22,377 bases of DNA from Rhodospirillales bacterium (GCA_025350425.1 JANXXW010000073.1:1-22377), one strand, 5' to 3'; shown: positions 1 to 7,983, counted from the first letter of the stretch. Translations and numbers: made by a program. Notes: generated from the sequence alone by a model not told the origin.

Positions 1-171
1 CAGCACCGACGCGATATTGAGTGTGCCGTCCAGTCGGCGACGGGCTGCCGGCGTTGCCAGCGCGGCGACGGCAAGGCCAAAGCCGACCACCAGCGCCAGT
101 GCCATGGCAGCCCCTAGGATGCGGTCGGCGGTGGTTTCGGGCGCGATGCTTGGCGTGTTGGTGTTCGCCAT
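1..171 (-). CDS. Membrane-anchored protein, N-terminus only; probable AlgX/AlgJ-like acetyltransferase
   Basis: Only the first 57 codons lie in the window; the gene continues beyond the left edge. The ATG overlaps the TGA of the AlgI-like gene by one base (TGATG), which indicates translational coupling. The peptide starts with a short polar stretch (MANTNTPSIAPETTADR), followed by one hydrophobic segment at about residues 18-42 and then a basic patch (ARRRLDG). This is the layout of an inner-membrane anchor with a periplasmic body. Proteins encoded directly after AlgI in such operons are usually AlgJ/AlgX/WssI-type SGNH acetyltransferases. The catalytic part is outside the window, so the product name is inference from position and the anchor. 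Confidence 0.55.
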   Translation of the reverse strand, partial: MANTNTPSIAPETTADRILGAAMALALVVGFGLAVAALATPAARRRLDGTLNIASVL

Positions 172-1604
172 CAGAATTGGAAATACAAGAACGGGACAGC
201 ATCGCGGCTGTAGAGCAGCACGATCGCCAGGGCGAAACCCGCCAGCGGTGCGATCACGGGCAACACGCGGCTCCAGCGGGTGGACGTCGCGCGAGTGGCC
301 GCGCGAAACCTGCGCAACAGCGGCAGATAGACGAACAAGGCCGCGATCGGGATGAACCAAAGCCGGTCCGGCGTCGCCTGCCATGCCAACGCGTCCGATA
401 AGCCAAATTCGCCCTGACCGGTGCCGTGCAGGCCCAACATCCCAGCATACATGTTCCATGCGCCGCCCAGATCCTTGGCACGGAACAGCACCCAGCCGAC
501 CAGCACGCCGAGCATGGTCAATACATTGCCGAGCACGAACGGCATCGGCTGCGTGCCCCGCCGGCCTGCCCACCAGCGATGCCCGGTCAGCATCACGCCA
601 TGCCACACACCCCAGAAGACGAAGTTCCAGCTCGACCCGTGCCAAAGCCCGCCGATCGCCATGATGATCATAAGATTGACGTAGGTTCGTGCCGGTCCCT
701 TGCGGTTGCCGCCGAGGGGGAAATACAGGTAGTCACGCAGGAAGCGGGACAACGTCATGTGCCAGCGCTGCCAGAAATCCTGGATGGAGCCGGACAAATA
801 GGGGTTGTCGAAATTCTGCGGGAAATGGAACCCGATGGTTCGCGCGAGCCCGATCGCCATCAGCGAATAACCCGCGAAGTCGAAATAGAGCTGTAACGTG
901 TAGGCGGTCGCGCCGAGCCAGGCATCGGCGAGCGTGGGAGCGGCGAGGCTGAATGCCGCGTCCACCAGCGGGTTGAGCGTATCGGCCAGCGCCGTCTTCA
1001 TGGCGAAACCAATCATGAAGATGCGGGCGCCCTGTCCGAATTGGGCGAGCGAGTGATGCCGACGCTTCAGCTCCTGCTCGATCTCAGCGTAGCGCACGAT
1101 CGGGCCGGCGATCAGTTGGGCGAAGATCGCCTTGTAGGTGGCATAGTTCAGGAAATCCCGGTTCACGGGCACGACGCCGCGATGCACGTCCACGAGGTAG
1201 CTGACGGATTGCAGGACGTAGAACGACAGGCCGATCGGCAGCACGATCTCGGTCCACCCGACACGGTCGTAGCCGACTGCCGTGATCAGTTGGTTGAAGC
1301 TCTCGACACCAAAATTGGCATATTTGAAGTAGGCGAGTACCACGACGTTGCCGATCACGCCGAACACCATCAATCGCCCGCCGCGCTTGCTGCCCGCGCC
1401 CGCCGCGTCCATGGCGCGCGCCATCAGCCAGGTGAAGACCGTCACCGCGACCAGCAGGGCCAGGAAATCAATGCGCCACCAGGCGTAGAACGCCCACGAG
1501 AAGATCAGCATCGGCCAGTTGCGTAACCGGAACGGCGTAAGAAAATATGCCGTATAGAACAACGGCAGGAACAGAAAAAGGAACTCGAACGAGGCGAAGA
1601 TCAC
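171..1604 (-). CDS. algI-like: AlgI-like MBOAT family polysaccharide O-acetyltransferase
   Basis: This is a 477-residue multi-pass inner-membrane protein of the MBOAT family, close to the usual AlgI length. AlgI proteins take acetyl from a cytoplasmic donor and hand it across the membrane to periplasmic SGNH enzymes. Visible motifs are FLFLPLFYTAYFL near the N-terminus, YFDFAGYSLMAIG at 240-252, FDNPY at 265-269, DFWQRWHMTLSRFLRDYLYF at 276-295 with H282, and GGLWHGSSWNFVFWGVWHG at 318-336 with H322. The last two blocks contain the two family-typical histidines, H322 being the presumed catalytic one. The start is GTG, one base after the TGA of a 16-codon bridging ORF; I see no better upstream start in frame. 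The gene sits between the TPR gene and the truncated left-edge gene. The substrate polymer cannot be read from this protein. Confidence 0.93.
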   Translation of the reverse strand: MIFASFEFLFLFLPLFYTAYFLTPFRLRNWPMLIFSWAFYAWWRIDFLALLVAVTVFTWLMARAMDAAGAGSKRGGRLMVFGVIGNVVVLAYFKYANFGVESFNQLITAVGYDRVGWTEIVLPIGLSFYVLQSVSYLVDVHRGVVPVNRDFLNYATYKAIFAQLIAGPIVRYAEIEQELKRRHHSLAQFGQGARIFMIGFAMKTALADTLNPLVDAAFSLAAPTLADAWLGATAYTLQLYFDFAGYSLMAIGLARTIGFHFPQNFDNPYLSGSIQDFWQRWHMTLSRFLRDYLYFPLGGNRKGPARTYVNLMIIMAIGGLWHGSSWNFVFWGVWHGVMLTGHRWWAGRRGTQPMPFVLGNVLTMLGVLVGWVLFRAKDLGGAWNMYAGMLGLHGTGQGEFGLSDALAWQATPDRLWFIPIAALFVYLPLLRRFRAATRATSTRWSRVLPVIAPLAGFALAIVLLYSRDAVPFLYFQF

Positions 1605-1605
1605 C

Positions 1606-1656
1606 TCAGTCGGCCCTGTGCCGCGCGGTCCGGCTGCCGCGGGCGCGGGCAGTCAT
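1606..1656 (-). other. 16-codon bridging mini-ORF between the TPR gene and algI-like
   Basis: An ATG overlaps the TGA stop of the TPR gene (ATGA) and opens a 16-codon frame encoding MTARARGSRTARHRAD. Its TGA ends one base before the GTG start of the AlgI-like gene (TGAGGTG). The peptide is basic and resembles no family I know. A plausible role is to carry terminating ribosomes from the TPR gene to the weak GTG start, which has no good separate Shine-Dalgarno sequence. It may also be a chance frame in GC-rich spacer. Confidence 0.35.
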
Positions 1657-4214
1657 CCCCCGATTCCGCCGTTGACCTGTTGTAGCCTCAACTCACGTGC
1701 TCGCCGTAGGGCCGAGAGTGCGCGTCCGGTGTTGCCGCGCGCACGGGCCATGTCGGCGATCATAAGTTGCGTGCGGTAATCGTCTGGTGCCCGTTGCTCG
1801 GCAAACGCGATCAACTCGTTGGCGTGGCCGTAATCGCCCGCCTGGATGGCGCTGTCCACTGCCGCACGCCGAGTATCGAGGTCGCCGGGGTCTCGCTCCA
1901 GCACGGCCTCGTTGATCCGCAACGCCTGCTCCGGCTGCTTCGCTGACGTGTAGAGCCGACTGAGCGCCATGTTGAGGTTGGTTGAGTCGGGCTTGCTCGC
2001 GAGGCGGGGAGCCAGCGTTTCATAGGCCGCAGCGCGCTTGCCCTCGAGGTTCAGCGCGTCCGATTGCTGGATGGCGAGGTCGTTCCGCACGCCCTCGAGT
2101 GACGAACGCTGCGCGGTATCGAGGCCCGACGGGTCCACGACATTTGCCAAGACGTTGGCGTCCCGCGCGTAACCGGCTTCCATGAGCGGCCCGACATAGG
2201 CAAGACGTTGCGCCGACGTTTGCGGCTTGGTGTTCGCGAGGCCAAGACGGATGGCTTCGCGGGCCGATGCCTTGTCGTGCATGGCGAGCAGCCGTTTCGA
2301 TACCTCCGTCGCTCGCACGCCGGTGGGGTCCGGTCGGGCGGCGATCTGAAATAGCCGGGCACGCGTCGCGGCGTTGTCCCCGCTGGCCGAGGCGCCACTG
2401 ATCTCCGCACGTAGGGCGGCCTGTTGCTGCAGCGCTTTCATCTCTGGCGTGCGATCCTTGACTGGCACCAGATCAATCATCTGGCTGGCCCTCCCAAGGT
2501 CATTCCGTTCCTGGGCATAGATCAGCGAGGCCTGCACTTGGTCCTTGCTCGGATGCGCGCCGGTGATCGCGGCGTCCATGACCTGTCGTGCCTGGCTGTG
2601 CTGGTTCTGCGTGTCGAGCGCCCGGGCAAGCTCGAGCCGGCTCCAGGCATAGCTGGGATCGGCAGCGACCGCGTCCTGAAGGAGCGCCATCTTGCTTGCC
2701 GGATCGACTGCCTTTTGCGCCTGCTCCCGCAAAACGGCCGCACGGGCACGCCTGATATCGTTGATGCCGGCGACGTTGCCGGCTTGGGTGAGTAGCGCTT
2801 CCGCCTCGGCTGACCGTCCTTGACGCTCGAGAACGGTCGCGAGACCTGAGATAGCACCCGCTGCACGTGGATTGGCTGCCATCGCGAGCCGGAAGCTACT
2901 TTCAGCCGGCGCAAGCTGCCCGGCCCGAAGCTGGATGTATCCCAACTGAACGTTGCCACTCGCGGCCGGCCGCGCGCCCATGAGCTTGCGAAGCTGGGCT
3001 TCGGCAGCGGCGTAGTCTCCCTCGTCGGCCAGGCGATTGACCTGCGCATAGGCCCGGGTAATTGCTATTTCGGATCGAGTTACGGCAACTTGGCGGTTAT
3101 TGCCCGTGGTAACATATCTGGCCATCGGCGCGGCCGGATCAAAACCGATATCCTTGATGAACTCGTCCCGCCGCTCGGGCGAGAGCTCCATGGCCCTGGC
3201 AACCAGCTTATCCGCTTCGCCCGCGCGCCTCTGATCACGCCGGATGATCGATAGCATGATCATCGCCTCCGAATCGTTCGGGTCATACTGGAGTGCCGCG
3301 AGGAAGCCGTGTTCGGCGTCCTGCTGATGACCGGCCGCGACTGCCTCGTAGGCCAACATTCGGCTGACCAGACCTGCGGAGGGAAGGCTGCTCTCGACGT
3401 CCTTGAGCTTTGCGGCGATTTCAGAATCGAGTGGGTTCTCGCTCAGGAACTGGTTGAGCTGATCGCGTGTCTGGCTATCGGCGCCCTGCCACAGCAACGC
3501 CTCGCGCCATGCCGCGCGCGCTCCGGCTGCCACGGACGACACATGGCTAAGCTCGCGCAGCCGGTCGATCCCCGCTACACGACTGCCTTCATCGTACGTA
3601 TCCAGTTTGGCGAGAGCGAGCTTGAAGCTCATGTCCCCTGGCCAGCGATTGGCGACGATGGAAAGTTGCTCGCTCGCCGTCTTGAAACCTTCTGGGGAAG
3701 AAGTGCCGAGAGCAGTATAGTACTCGACCGCTAAACTGTCCGGCATAGCGTCGGCGAAGATCCGACGATACGCCTTGACCGCATAGTCCTTGCGACCGGC
3801 AATCGCGAACTCACGAGCTTGCCTCAGATCGTTGAGGTTCTCAGGGCTAAGCATACGCTCGTTGCCGAGCGGGACGAGGCGAGGATCGTTGGGCGCCAAC
3901 TCACGGAGCCGGCTACGGTAGCGGTCCCCCACGTCAAACTCGCCGATTTGGAAGGCGAGCCTTGCGGCGATGGCAAGCGTGTTCGGATCTTGCGCCGACA
4001 TCGCGAGCAGGCGTTCCAGCACACGCAACGCTGCTTCCGGCTGGCCCTTCTGGCTCCAGAACGAAACGTTCTCGTACAGTTGAGCCATCACCAAGTCGAT
4101 CTGGGACTTGGCTAACGGATCAGGTTCCTGCGCTTGCGCGGACGCCACCGCAACCATAGCGAAAAGGCCAGCGGCACAGCGCAAGGAGTTCAGTCGTAGC
4201 CGCGATCGCACCAT
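1653..4214 (-). CDS. Secreted tetratricopeptide-repeat protein, exopolysaccharide-locus scaffold
   Basis: The product has 853 residues. It opens with a Sec-type signal peptide: a basic start (MVRSRLRLNSLRC), a hydrophobic core to about residue 24 and likely cleavage after AQA near residue 28. The rest is almost wholly alpha-helical TPR-like repeats, such as the blocks around PEAALRVLERLLAMSAQDPN and EQALRINEAVLERDPGDLDT. The C-terminus (GRALSALRRARELR) still reads as a repeat helix. TPR proteins of this kind (AlgK, PelB, PgaA, BcsC N-terminus) line up periplasmic and outer-membrane parts of exopolysaccharide export machines. I see no C-terminal beta-barrel, so unlike BcsC or PgaA it would need a separate porin. 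The ATG start has a modest GGTGAG upstream. The gene lies 101 bp after the AlgF-like gene and is coupled to the downstream mini-ORF and algI-like gene. Confidence 0.82.
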   Translation of the reverse strand: MVRSRLRLNSLRCAAGLFAMVAVASAQAQEPDPLAKSQIDLVMAQLYENVSFWSQKGQPEAALRVLERLLAMSAQDPNTLAIAARLAFQIGEFDVGDRYRSRLRELAPNDPRLVPLGNERMLSPENLNDLRQAREFAIAGRKDYAVKAYRRIFADAMPDSLAVEYYTALGTSSPEGFKTASEQLSIVANRWPGDMSFKLALAKLDTYDEGSRVAGIDRLRELSHVSSVAAGARAAWREALLWQGADSQTRDQLNQFLSENPLDSEIAAKLKDVESSLPSAGLVSRMLAYEAVAAGHQQDAEHGFLAALQYDPNDSEAMIMLSIIRRDQRRAGEADKLVARAMELSPERRDEFIKDIGFDPAAPMARYVTTGNNRQVAVTRSEIAITRAYAQVNRLADEGDYAAAEAQLRKLMGARPAASGNVQLGYIQLRAGQLAPAESSFRLAMAANPRAAGAISGLATVLERQGRSAEAEALLTQAGNVAGINDIRRARAAVLREQAQKAVDPASKMALLQDAVAADPSYAWSRLELARALDTQNQHSQARQVMDAAITGAHPSKDQVQASLIYAQERNDLGRASQMIDLVPVKDRTPEMKALQQQAALRAEISGASASGDNAATRARLFQIAARPDPTGVRATEVSKRLLAMHDKASAREAIRLGLANTKPQTSAQRLAYVGPLMEAGYARDANVLANVVDPSGLDTAQRSSLEGVRNDLAIQQSDALNLEGKRAAAYETLAPRLASKPDSTNLNMALSRLYTSAKQPEQALRINEAVLERDPGDLDTRRAAVDSAIQAGDYGHANELIAFAEQRAPDDYRTQLMIADMARARGNTGRALSALRRARELRLQQVNGGIGG

Positions 4215-4315
4215 AACAACTCACCATCATACATCGTGAAGGAGATACAGAGCCTCGTGTTTGAATCGCAATGAGAAATTCTTGTTGCGGCACTTTCTGT
4301 CAGGCGACCCGTAGT

Positions 4316-5077
4316 TCAGGGCTTCCAGCGTGTCGTCCTATCGCGGGTCAGGAAAGCCACAGCGCCAGAAGCCGGCTGCATCAGCCATATGCTGTACATC
4401 CCCCCTGCCTCTACGCCTTGCAAGGCGAAGGGAGGGACAGTGTCCCCAGCGCACGAGGCGACCACGTTCGCCTGGACCGGGTTTACGCTTCGGGCTTTTG
4501 CGGTGCCGGGAACAACGTTCTGGAACACTGCCGCACCGCTATCGGCCAACGTCAGCGTGGCTGACGGGCATGCTGTCGTGGCGTTGTAGAACGCCAACCT
4601 GGCGCGGGTCTGGTTAAAGTCGGTCTGATCGACGATGGGCACGGCGACTATGCCGCCATCAGGGGCGGCTTCCATGACGACCGTTACGAAACTGCCGGGC
4701 TCAGCGCGCAGAGTGACGCGACCGGCACGGTTCGCTTCCCGCATGTCAATCACCAGATCGCGGCCTGCGACCTTCTCCACAACGAAATACGCAGTTACTC
4801 GACTTGCCGCGGTAGCGCCGACAAGCTGGTTGGCCAGGAACTCGGGCCTTACGTCCAGGTTGCCATCCAGGGCATTGACGAAGCGGAGATAGGCCGAACC
4901 CGGCGGGGGCAGCGGATCGTAGACCTGCCCCTGTGCCGCAACGGGCGACACGCGAAAGACAACGTATGCGACGGCTATGACCAACGCCATTATCGGATTA
5001 CGGACCGAAAAAGCATCGATGACGCCGCCGCGAAGACCAGAACTGCGGCGAGAGACGAACGGGAGAGTGACGGTCAA
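4316..5077 (-). CDS. algF-like: AlgF-like periplasmic O-acetylation protein
   Basis: The product is up to 253 residues and resembles AlgF/WssG, periplasmic proteins needed to acetylate alginate or cellulose. Family-like stretches are GSAYLRFVNALDGNLDV, RARLAFYNATTACPSATL, VFQNVVPGTAKARSVNPV with a downstream CAG, and GVEAGGMYSIWLM near the C-terminus. A hydrophobic segment ending in VSPVAAQ at about residues 31-49 looks like a signal peptide. The start is uncertain. The longest frame begins with TTG at 5077, 21 bp after the AlgX-like gene. An internal ATG at 4990 would begin just before the hydrophobic segment. Neither has a convincing ribosome-binding site. The gene sits between the AlgX-like and TPR genes of the same locus. 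AlgF proteins have no known catalytic activity and are thought to act as adaptors. Confidence 0.75.
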   Translation of the reverse strand: MTVTLPFVSRRSSGLRGGVIDAFSVRNPIMALVIAVAYVVFRVSPVAAQGQVYDPLPPPGSAYLRFVNALDGNLDVRPEFLANQLVGATAASRVTAYFVVEKVAGRDLVIDMREANRAGRVTLRAEPGSFVTVVMEAAPDGGIVAVPIVDQTDFNQTRARLAFYNATTACPSATLTLADSGAAVFQNVVPGTAKARSVNPVQANVVASCAGDTVPPFALQGVEAGGMYSIWLMQPASGAVAFLTRDRTTRWKP

Positions 5078-5098
5078 GAGGCGCTCGGGGCGGCTACG

Positions 5099-6097
5099 CT
5101 AACCGACGCCGGTGACTTGGCGTAACTTGGTCAGGAACGCCTGGGGCGCGATTGCATTCTGTCCCCAAACGTCCTTGGCATCGGAAGGGATCAACAGGTC
5201 GGTTTCGTGGAGATTCCACACGATCATGCCCGGCTTATCGCGCCGGAATGTGTCGCTTTCGAGGAAGCCCATGAGCGTTTGGTAGGGACCAAACTGATGG
5301 ACTTTCCAGGACAACGACACGGGACGATTGAGGAGATTGGACAACATGGAGGCAAATCCAAGCCGGGGCTGCATGAAGCTATTGCCGACCACGACAACAT
5401 CCGCCTTGTCGTCATCGATCAAGCCGGCAGCTTCGACCGGCTGACGGACCCGGTAAGTCTCCGCTGAGTATTTTGCCGCGTCAGCGGGGGCAAGCAGCGC
5501 CGCAAGATCGTTCTTACCCCATGAAACCAATGTCGGCGAACCGACGACCGTGCCGGGTTTGGCCGAAGCCTGGAGATGGCTCTTCTGCTGCATCAGGCGC
5601 GCGAGCTCTACCGCGGCGGCTTGCGATCCACTGCCCGTCCAATGCGTATCGCCTTTAAAGAACACCGGCTCGCCCGGGTTTGCCGCGCGGAACGCGACGA
5701 GCGGCGCCAGGAGGTCGGCGACCAGGGCGCCCGAACGCCGTAATTCCTCCATACCACGGGCATAACGCTGGTCCGCTTCGGCGGAGAACTTGAAATCGTC
5801 CGGCAGTAATTCGCGATACACCCGCGATTTGACCGGTGTCACGGCGAATACGATCTGAATGTTCGCGCGCTTCAGGATATCGACGGCGCCATTCAGAACT
5901 TCGACGACTCCGCCGAGGCGCTTCAGGTCCACGTGCCGCACTTCGTCCCAGATCGGGAACAACCAGCCGTCCTTGCCGACAGCGACCAGGTTCACAATCG
6001 CTGAACGGGCCGGCGCAATTGCTGCAGAAGCAAGCAAAGTCCCGATGACACTCCGCCGACTAAGCGTCTTGATGACTGAGCCGGATAAGTCCTGCAT
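5099..6097 (-). CDS. Tat-exported AlgX/AlgJ-like SGNH O-acetyltransferase
   Basis: The product has 332 residues. A twin-arginine signal (SRRSVIGTLLASAAIAPARS, residues 13-32) sends it folded to the periplasm. The body matches the AlgX/AlgJ SGNH-like domain. GDTHWTGSGSQ at 149-159 provides the catalytic D150 and H152 (DxHW motif), and VVVVGNSFMQ at 234-243 provides the nucleophile S240. The opening VGKDGWLFPIWDE is also typical of the family (the GKDGWLF box). These enzymes transfer acetyl from AlgI to glycan hydroxyls. AlgX also carries a carbohydrate-binding domain; that domain is missing here, so the protein is closer to AlgJ in layout. The ATG at 6097 has only a weak upstream purine stretch. 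A 97-bp AT-rich spacer precedes the gene and could hold its own promoter. Confidence 0.88.
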   Translation of the reverse strand: MQDLSGSVIKTLSRRSVIGTLLASAAIAPARSAIVNLVAVGKDGWLFPIWDEVRHVDLKRLGGVVEVLNGAVDILKRANIQIVFAVTPVKSRVYRELLPDDFKFSAEADQRYARGMEELRRSGALVADLLAPLVAFRAANPGEPVFFKGDTHWTGSGSQAAAVELARLMQQKSHLQASAKPGTVVGSPTLVSWGKNDLAALLAPADAAKYSAETYRVRQPVEAAGLIDDDKADVVVVGNSFMQPRLGFASMLSNLLNRPVSLSWKVHQFGPYQTLMGFLESDTFRRDKPGMIVWNLHETDLLIPSDAKDVWGQNAIAPQAFLTKLRQVTGVG

Positions 6098-6194
6098 CTT
6101 GGCTAACGCCTATTTTGGTGTTTGTTTTCTAGCATCGATGCAGGTGTATATCAATCCGGTATTCAATTAATTACATCTTGCTCTAATTAACGGA
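6098..6194 (-). promoter_or_regulatory. AT-rich spacer with an inverted repeat, candidate promoter/operator
   Basis: This 97-bp gap between the GDSL gene and the AlgX-like gene is far richer in A+T than its surroundings. It holds the inverted repeat TTAATTA (6167-6173) / TAATTAA (6184-6190) with a 10-bp spacer. A TATACA-like hexamer lies downstream of it on the minus strand, but no well-spaced -35 partner stands out. It may give the acetylation genes a separate promoter or bind a regulator. This is inference. Confidence 0.35.
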
Positions 6195-6992
6195 CTATTC
6201 GGAATCCAGCTTGTCGATGATGGGTCGGAGAGCCTGCGCCAACAGTGTATAGCCAGCCGAGGCGAGATGCACCTCGTCGGGCGAAATGTCGGCTGTGAAC
6301 TGTCCCGCCGTGTTGAGCAGCGCTGGGCCTACATCGGCGGTGAACGTGGTTTTCCCGTCTGCGCATTGCGCGATCAGTTCGTTCACCCGGGCATTCGCGT
6401 CGCGGAGCGGGGAGGGGTTCAAGCCACGAGGCAGGATGCCCACGATCAGGACACGGCTGGTTGGCGACCGGGCATGGATCAGGCGCACGATCTCAGCGAC
6501 CCCCAGCGCGACGTTCTCCGGCCTGCTTCCGGTCGCCGTGTTGTTCGTCCCGATCAGGAGCACGACGAGACGTGGCTGAAGCCCGACCATCTCCCCGTCC
6601 AGCCGCTTCAGGACACCCTCGGTCCGGTCGCCCCATACGCCGAGATTGAGCGGCGCGCGCTGACCATAATAATGTTTGAAAATGTCGGGATACCCGACCC
6701 AGTTGAAGGTCAGTGAGTCCCCAACGAATACGAGGTGGCGGGACGCGAGGTCTTGGTGCGACAGGTTCGCCTGCAATGTATCGACCTGGGTTTTCCATTC
6801 GGGGAAATAGAGCGATGCCGGCACGGCGTCCGGCGGCATGACAGCCTTGCGCGGGAGGGCAGGACAGTCGCCGGCGGCCTGGGCATCCTGGGCGAACATC
6901 ATGGGAACAAGCCCGAGGGCCGCCACGATGCATAGCCGAAACGCCAAAGTAAAAGAGTTGGTTCGTACTAGTTTGGAATGGGAGCGTTTCAT
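6195..6992 (-). CDS. Secreted GDSL/SGNH-family hydrolase
   Basis: From the chosen start the product has 265 residues. A signal peptide of about 39 residues (basic N-terminus, hydrophobic core, AQA before GDCPAL) predicts export. All SGNH blocks are present: block I FVGDSLTFNW with S93, block II NLGVWGDRTEGVLKRL, block III LLIGTNNTA with N150, and block V SPDEVHL with D239 and H242. The NLGVWGDRTE stretch is typical of the PAF-acetylhydrolase-like subgroup, which cleaves acetyl and other short acyl esters. Given the neighbours, it may remove or transfer acetyl groups on the same glycan; this is inference. The open frame extends upstream to 7163, but the signal peptide and a GGTGG just before the ATG at 6992 favour this start, and the extension overlaps a degraded gene fragment. 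Confidence 0.85.
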   Translation of the reverse strand: MKRSHSKLVRTNSFTLAFRLCIVAALGLVPMMFAQDAQAAGDCPALPRKAVMPPDAVPASLYFPEWKTQVDTLQANLSHQDLASRHLVFVGDSLTFNWVGYPDIFKHYYGQRAPLNLGVWGDRTEGVLKRLDGEMVGLQPRLVVLLIGTNNTATGSRPENVALGVAEIVRLIHARSPTSRVLIVGILPRGLNPSPLRDANARVNELIAQCADGKTTFTADVGPALLNTAGQFTADISPDEVHLASAGYTLLAQALRPIIDKLDSE

Positions 6993-7036
6993 TCCACCGA
7001 CGTAAGCGCCTAATGCGACAAGTTCAACGATTGTAG

Positions 7037-7153
7037 TCACAAAGCTGTGGCGGCGATGGTGACGCCGTAGGCGACCAGCGACGCGCCGAGACCAAACCCC
7101 AACGGGATCAGCAGGTATTCGAGGCGCACGCCGGTGCCGTAGCCTGGGTAGAA
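7037..7153 (-). pseudogene. Remnant of a MATE-family multidrug transporter
   Basis: In one minus-strand frame, from a stop at about 7154-7156 to a TGA at 7037-7039, the translation includes GYGTGVRLEYLLIPLGFGLG followed by ASLVAYGVTIAATAL. This resembles the conserved MATE stretch GTGxRLEYLLIPLxFGLGxxLVAxxGTNIGAG that begins the second half of those transporters. Nothing recognisable lies upstream or downstream, and the frame has stops on both sides, so only about 35 codons of a former gene of some 450 codons survive. Identification is from memory of the motif. Confidence 0.6.
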
Positions 7154-7209
7154 TCACGGGCACGTCCGGCCAGACCAGGCGAAGTAAGTAGCGAGTTGGA
7201 AGTAACCCC

Positions 7210-7983
7210 TTAGGCGGCTTTCGTCAGTTCGGGTGCGCCGAACTCGATCAGCCTTGCCCACCGGCCGGCCGAGTGAAGGTGGGCGAAGATCGGCCCGAGC
7301 CAGCCTTTGTGGCGCCATTCGAGGAACGTCTCGTCGGAGACCTTGCCCAGCCGGTCGGGCGGTAGCAGCTTGAAGCCCCGAATGCGGGCATTGCCGCCGC
7401 TGGTGAAGTTGATGTTGGCCTCCTCCTCTGCCAGCAACCCGGCACTTTCGAGCGCCTTGGAAAGTACGCCGGCGGCAATGAGGTTGTCGCGGTAAGTGGA
7501 ACAGAAGCCGATCGCCTCGTTCAACGTGCCACTGGGCTTGCCGTCTTCGAACAGCTTCATCCCGACGTTGTGGCGAAGGCAGGCTGCATCCGGCTCCACG
7601 CCGACATAGGTAGTCTTGGCCGCGCCATCCTCTACAAAGATGAAGGGAAAGGCGCGGATATAGGCCGGGATGTAGCAATTCGGCCGCCAGGTGCCGTCCG
7701 GCATGACGAACAGGTTCTGGCCCTGTCGCAACCCGAGCAGCGCCATCGGCATCGGGGCTGGGCCGGACGTGAACACGATCGGGTAATGCTGCGCGGCCAA
7801 CTCGAATTCGCCCAGCCCCAGCGGCACGGATTGCGCCTCCGAGCTGAAACCGTAACCAACACCGCGGTCGAGCCGGAGGTCGCCATGCATCGTCGCGTTA
7901 ACGCCCACCACACGCTTGTAGAACAACGGAAGTTGCTGCGGAGTAGGGAGTGGAGCAGCCTCGGGGGCTGTCGTATCTGGCAT
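7210..7983 (-). CDS. SapC family protein
   Basis: The 257-residue product matches the SapC family (PF07277 type). Characteristic stretches are LPLFYKRVVGVNATMHGDLR near the N-terminus, FELAAQHYPIVFTSGPAPMP, ALLGLRQGQNLFVMPDGTWR and CYIPAYIRAFPFIFVED in the first half. SapC was first described next to a Campylobacter surface-layer protein, but its biochemical role is not established, and many alphaproteobacteria carry it without an S-layer gene. There is no signal peptide. The start at 7983 is preceded by AGAGAACG at normal spacing; the open frame runs to 8052, into the cinA-like gene, but that is less likely. The gene follows the cinA-like gene by 61 bp on the same strand and may be cotranscribed with it. 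Confidence 0.85.
   Translation of the reverse strand: MPDTTAPEAAPLPTPQQLPLFYKRVVGVNATMHGDLRLDRGVGYGFSSEAQSVPLGLGEFELAAQHYPIVFTSGPAPMPMALLGLRQGQNLFVMPDGTWRPNCYIPAYIRAFPFIFVEDGAAKTTYVGVEPDAACLRHNVGMKLFEDGKPSGTLNEAIGFCSTYRDNLIAAGVLSKALESAGLLAEEEANINFTSGGNARIRGFKLLPPDRLGKVSDETFLEWRHKGWLGPIFAHLHSAGRWARLIEFGAPELTKAA

Noticed and set aside
6993..7163. 57-codon N-terminal extension of the GDSL hydrolase
   Set aside because: Arg-rich and placed before a complete signal peptide; it overlaps the MATE remnant in another frame.
7154..7678. Minus-strand open frame opposite part of the sapC-like gene in another frame
   Set aside because: Shadow frame of the sapC-like gene; no motif and atypical composition.
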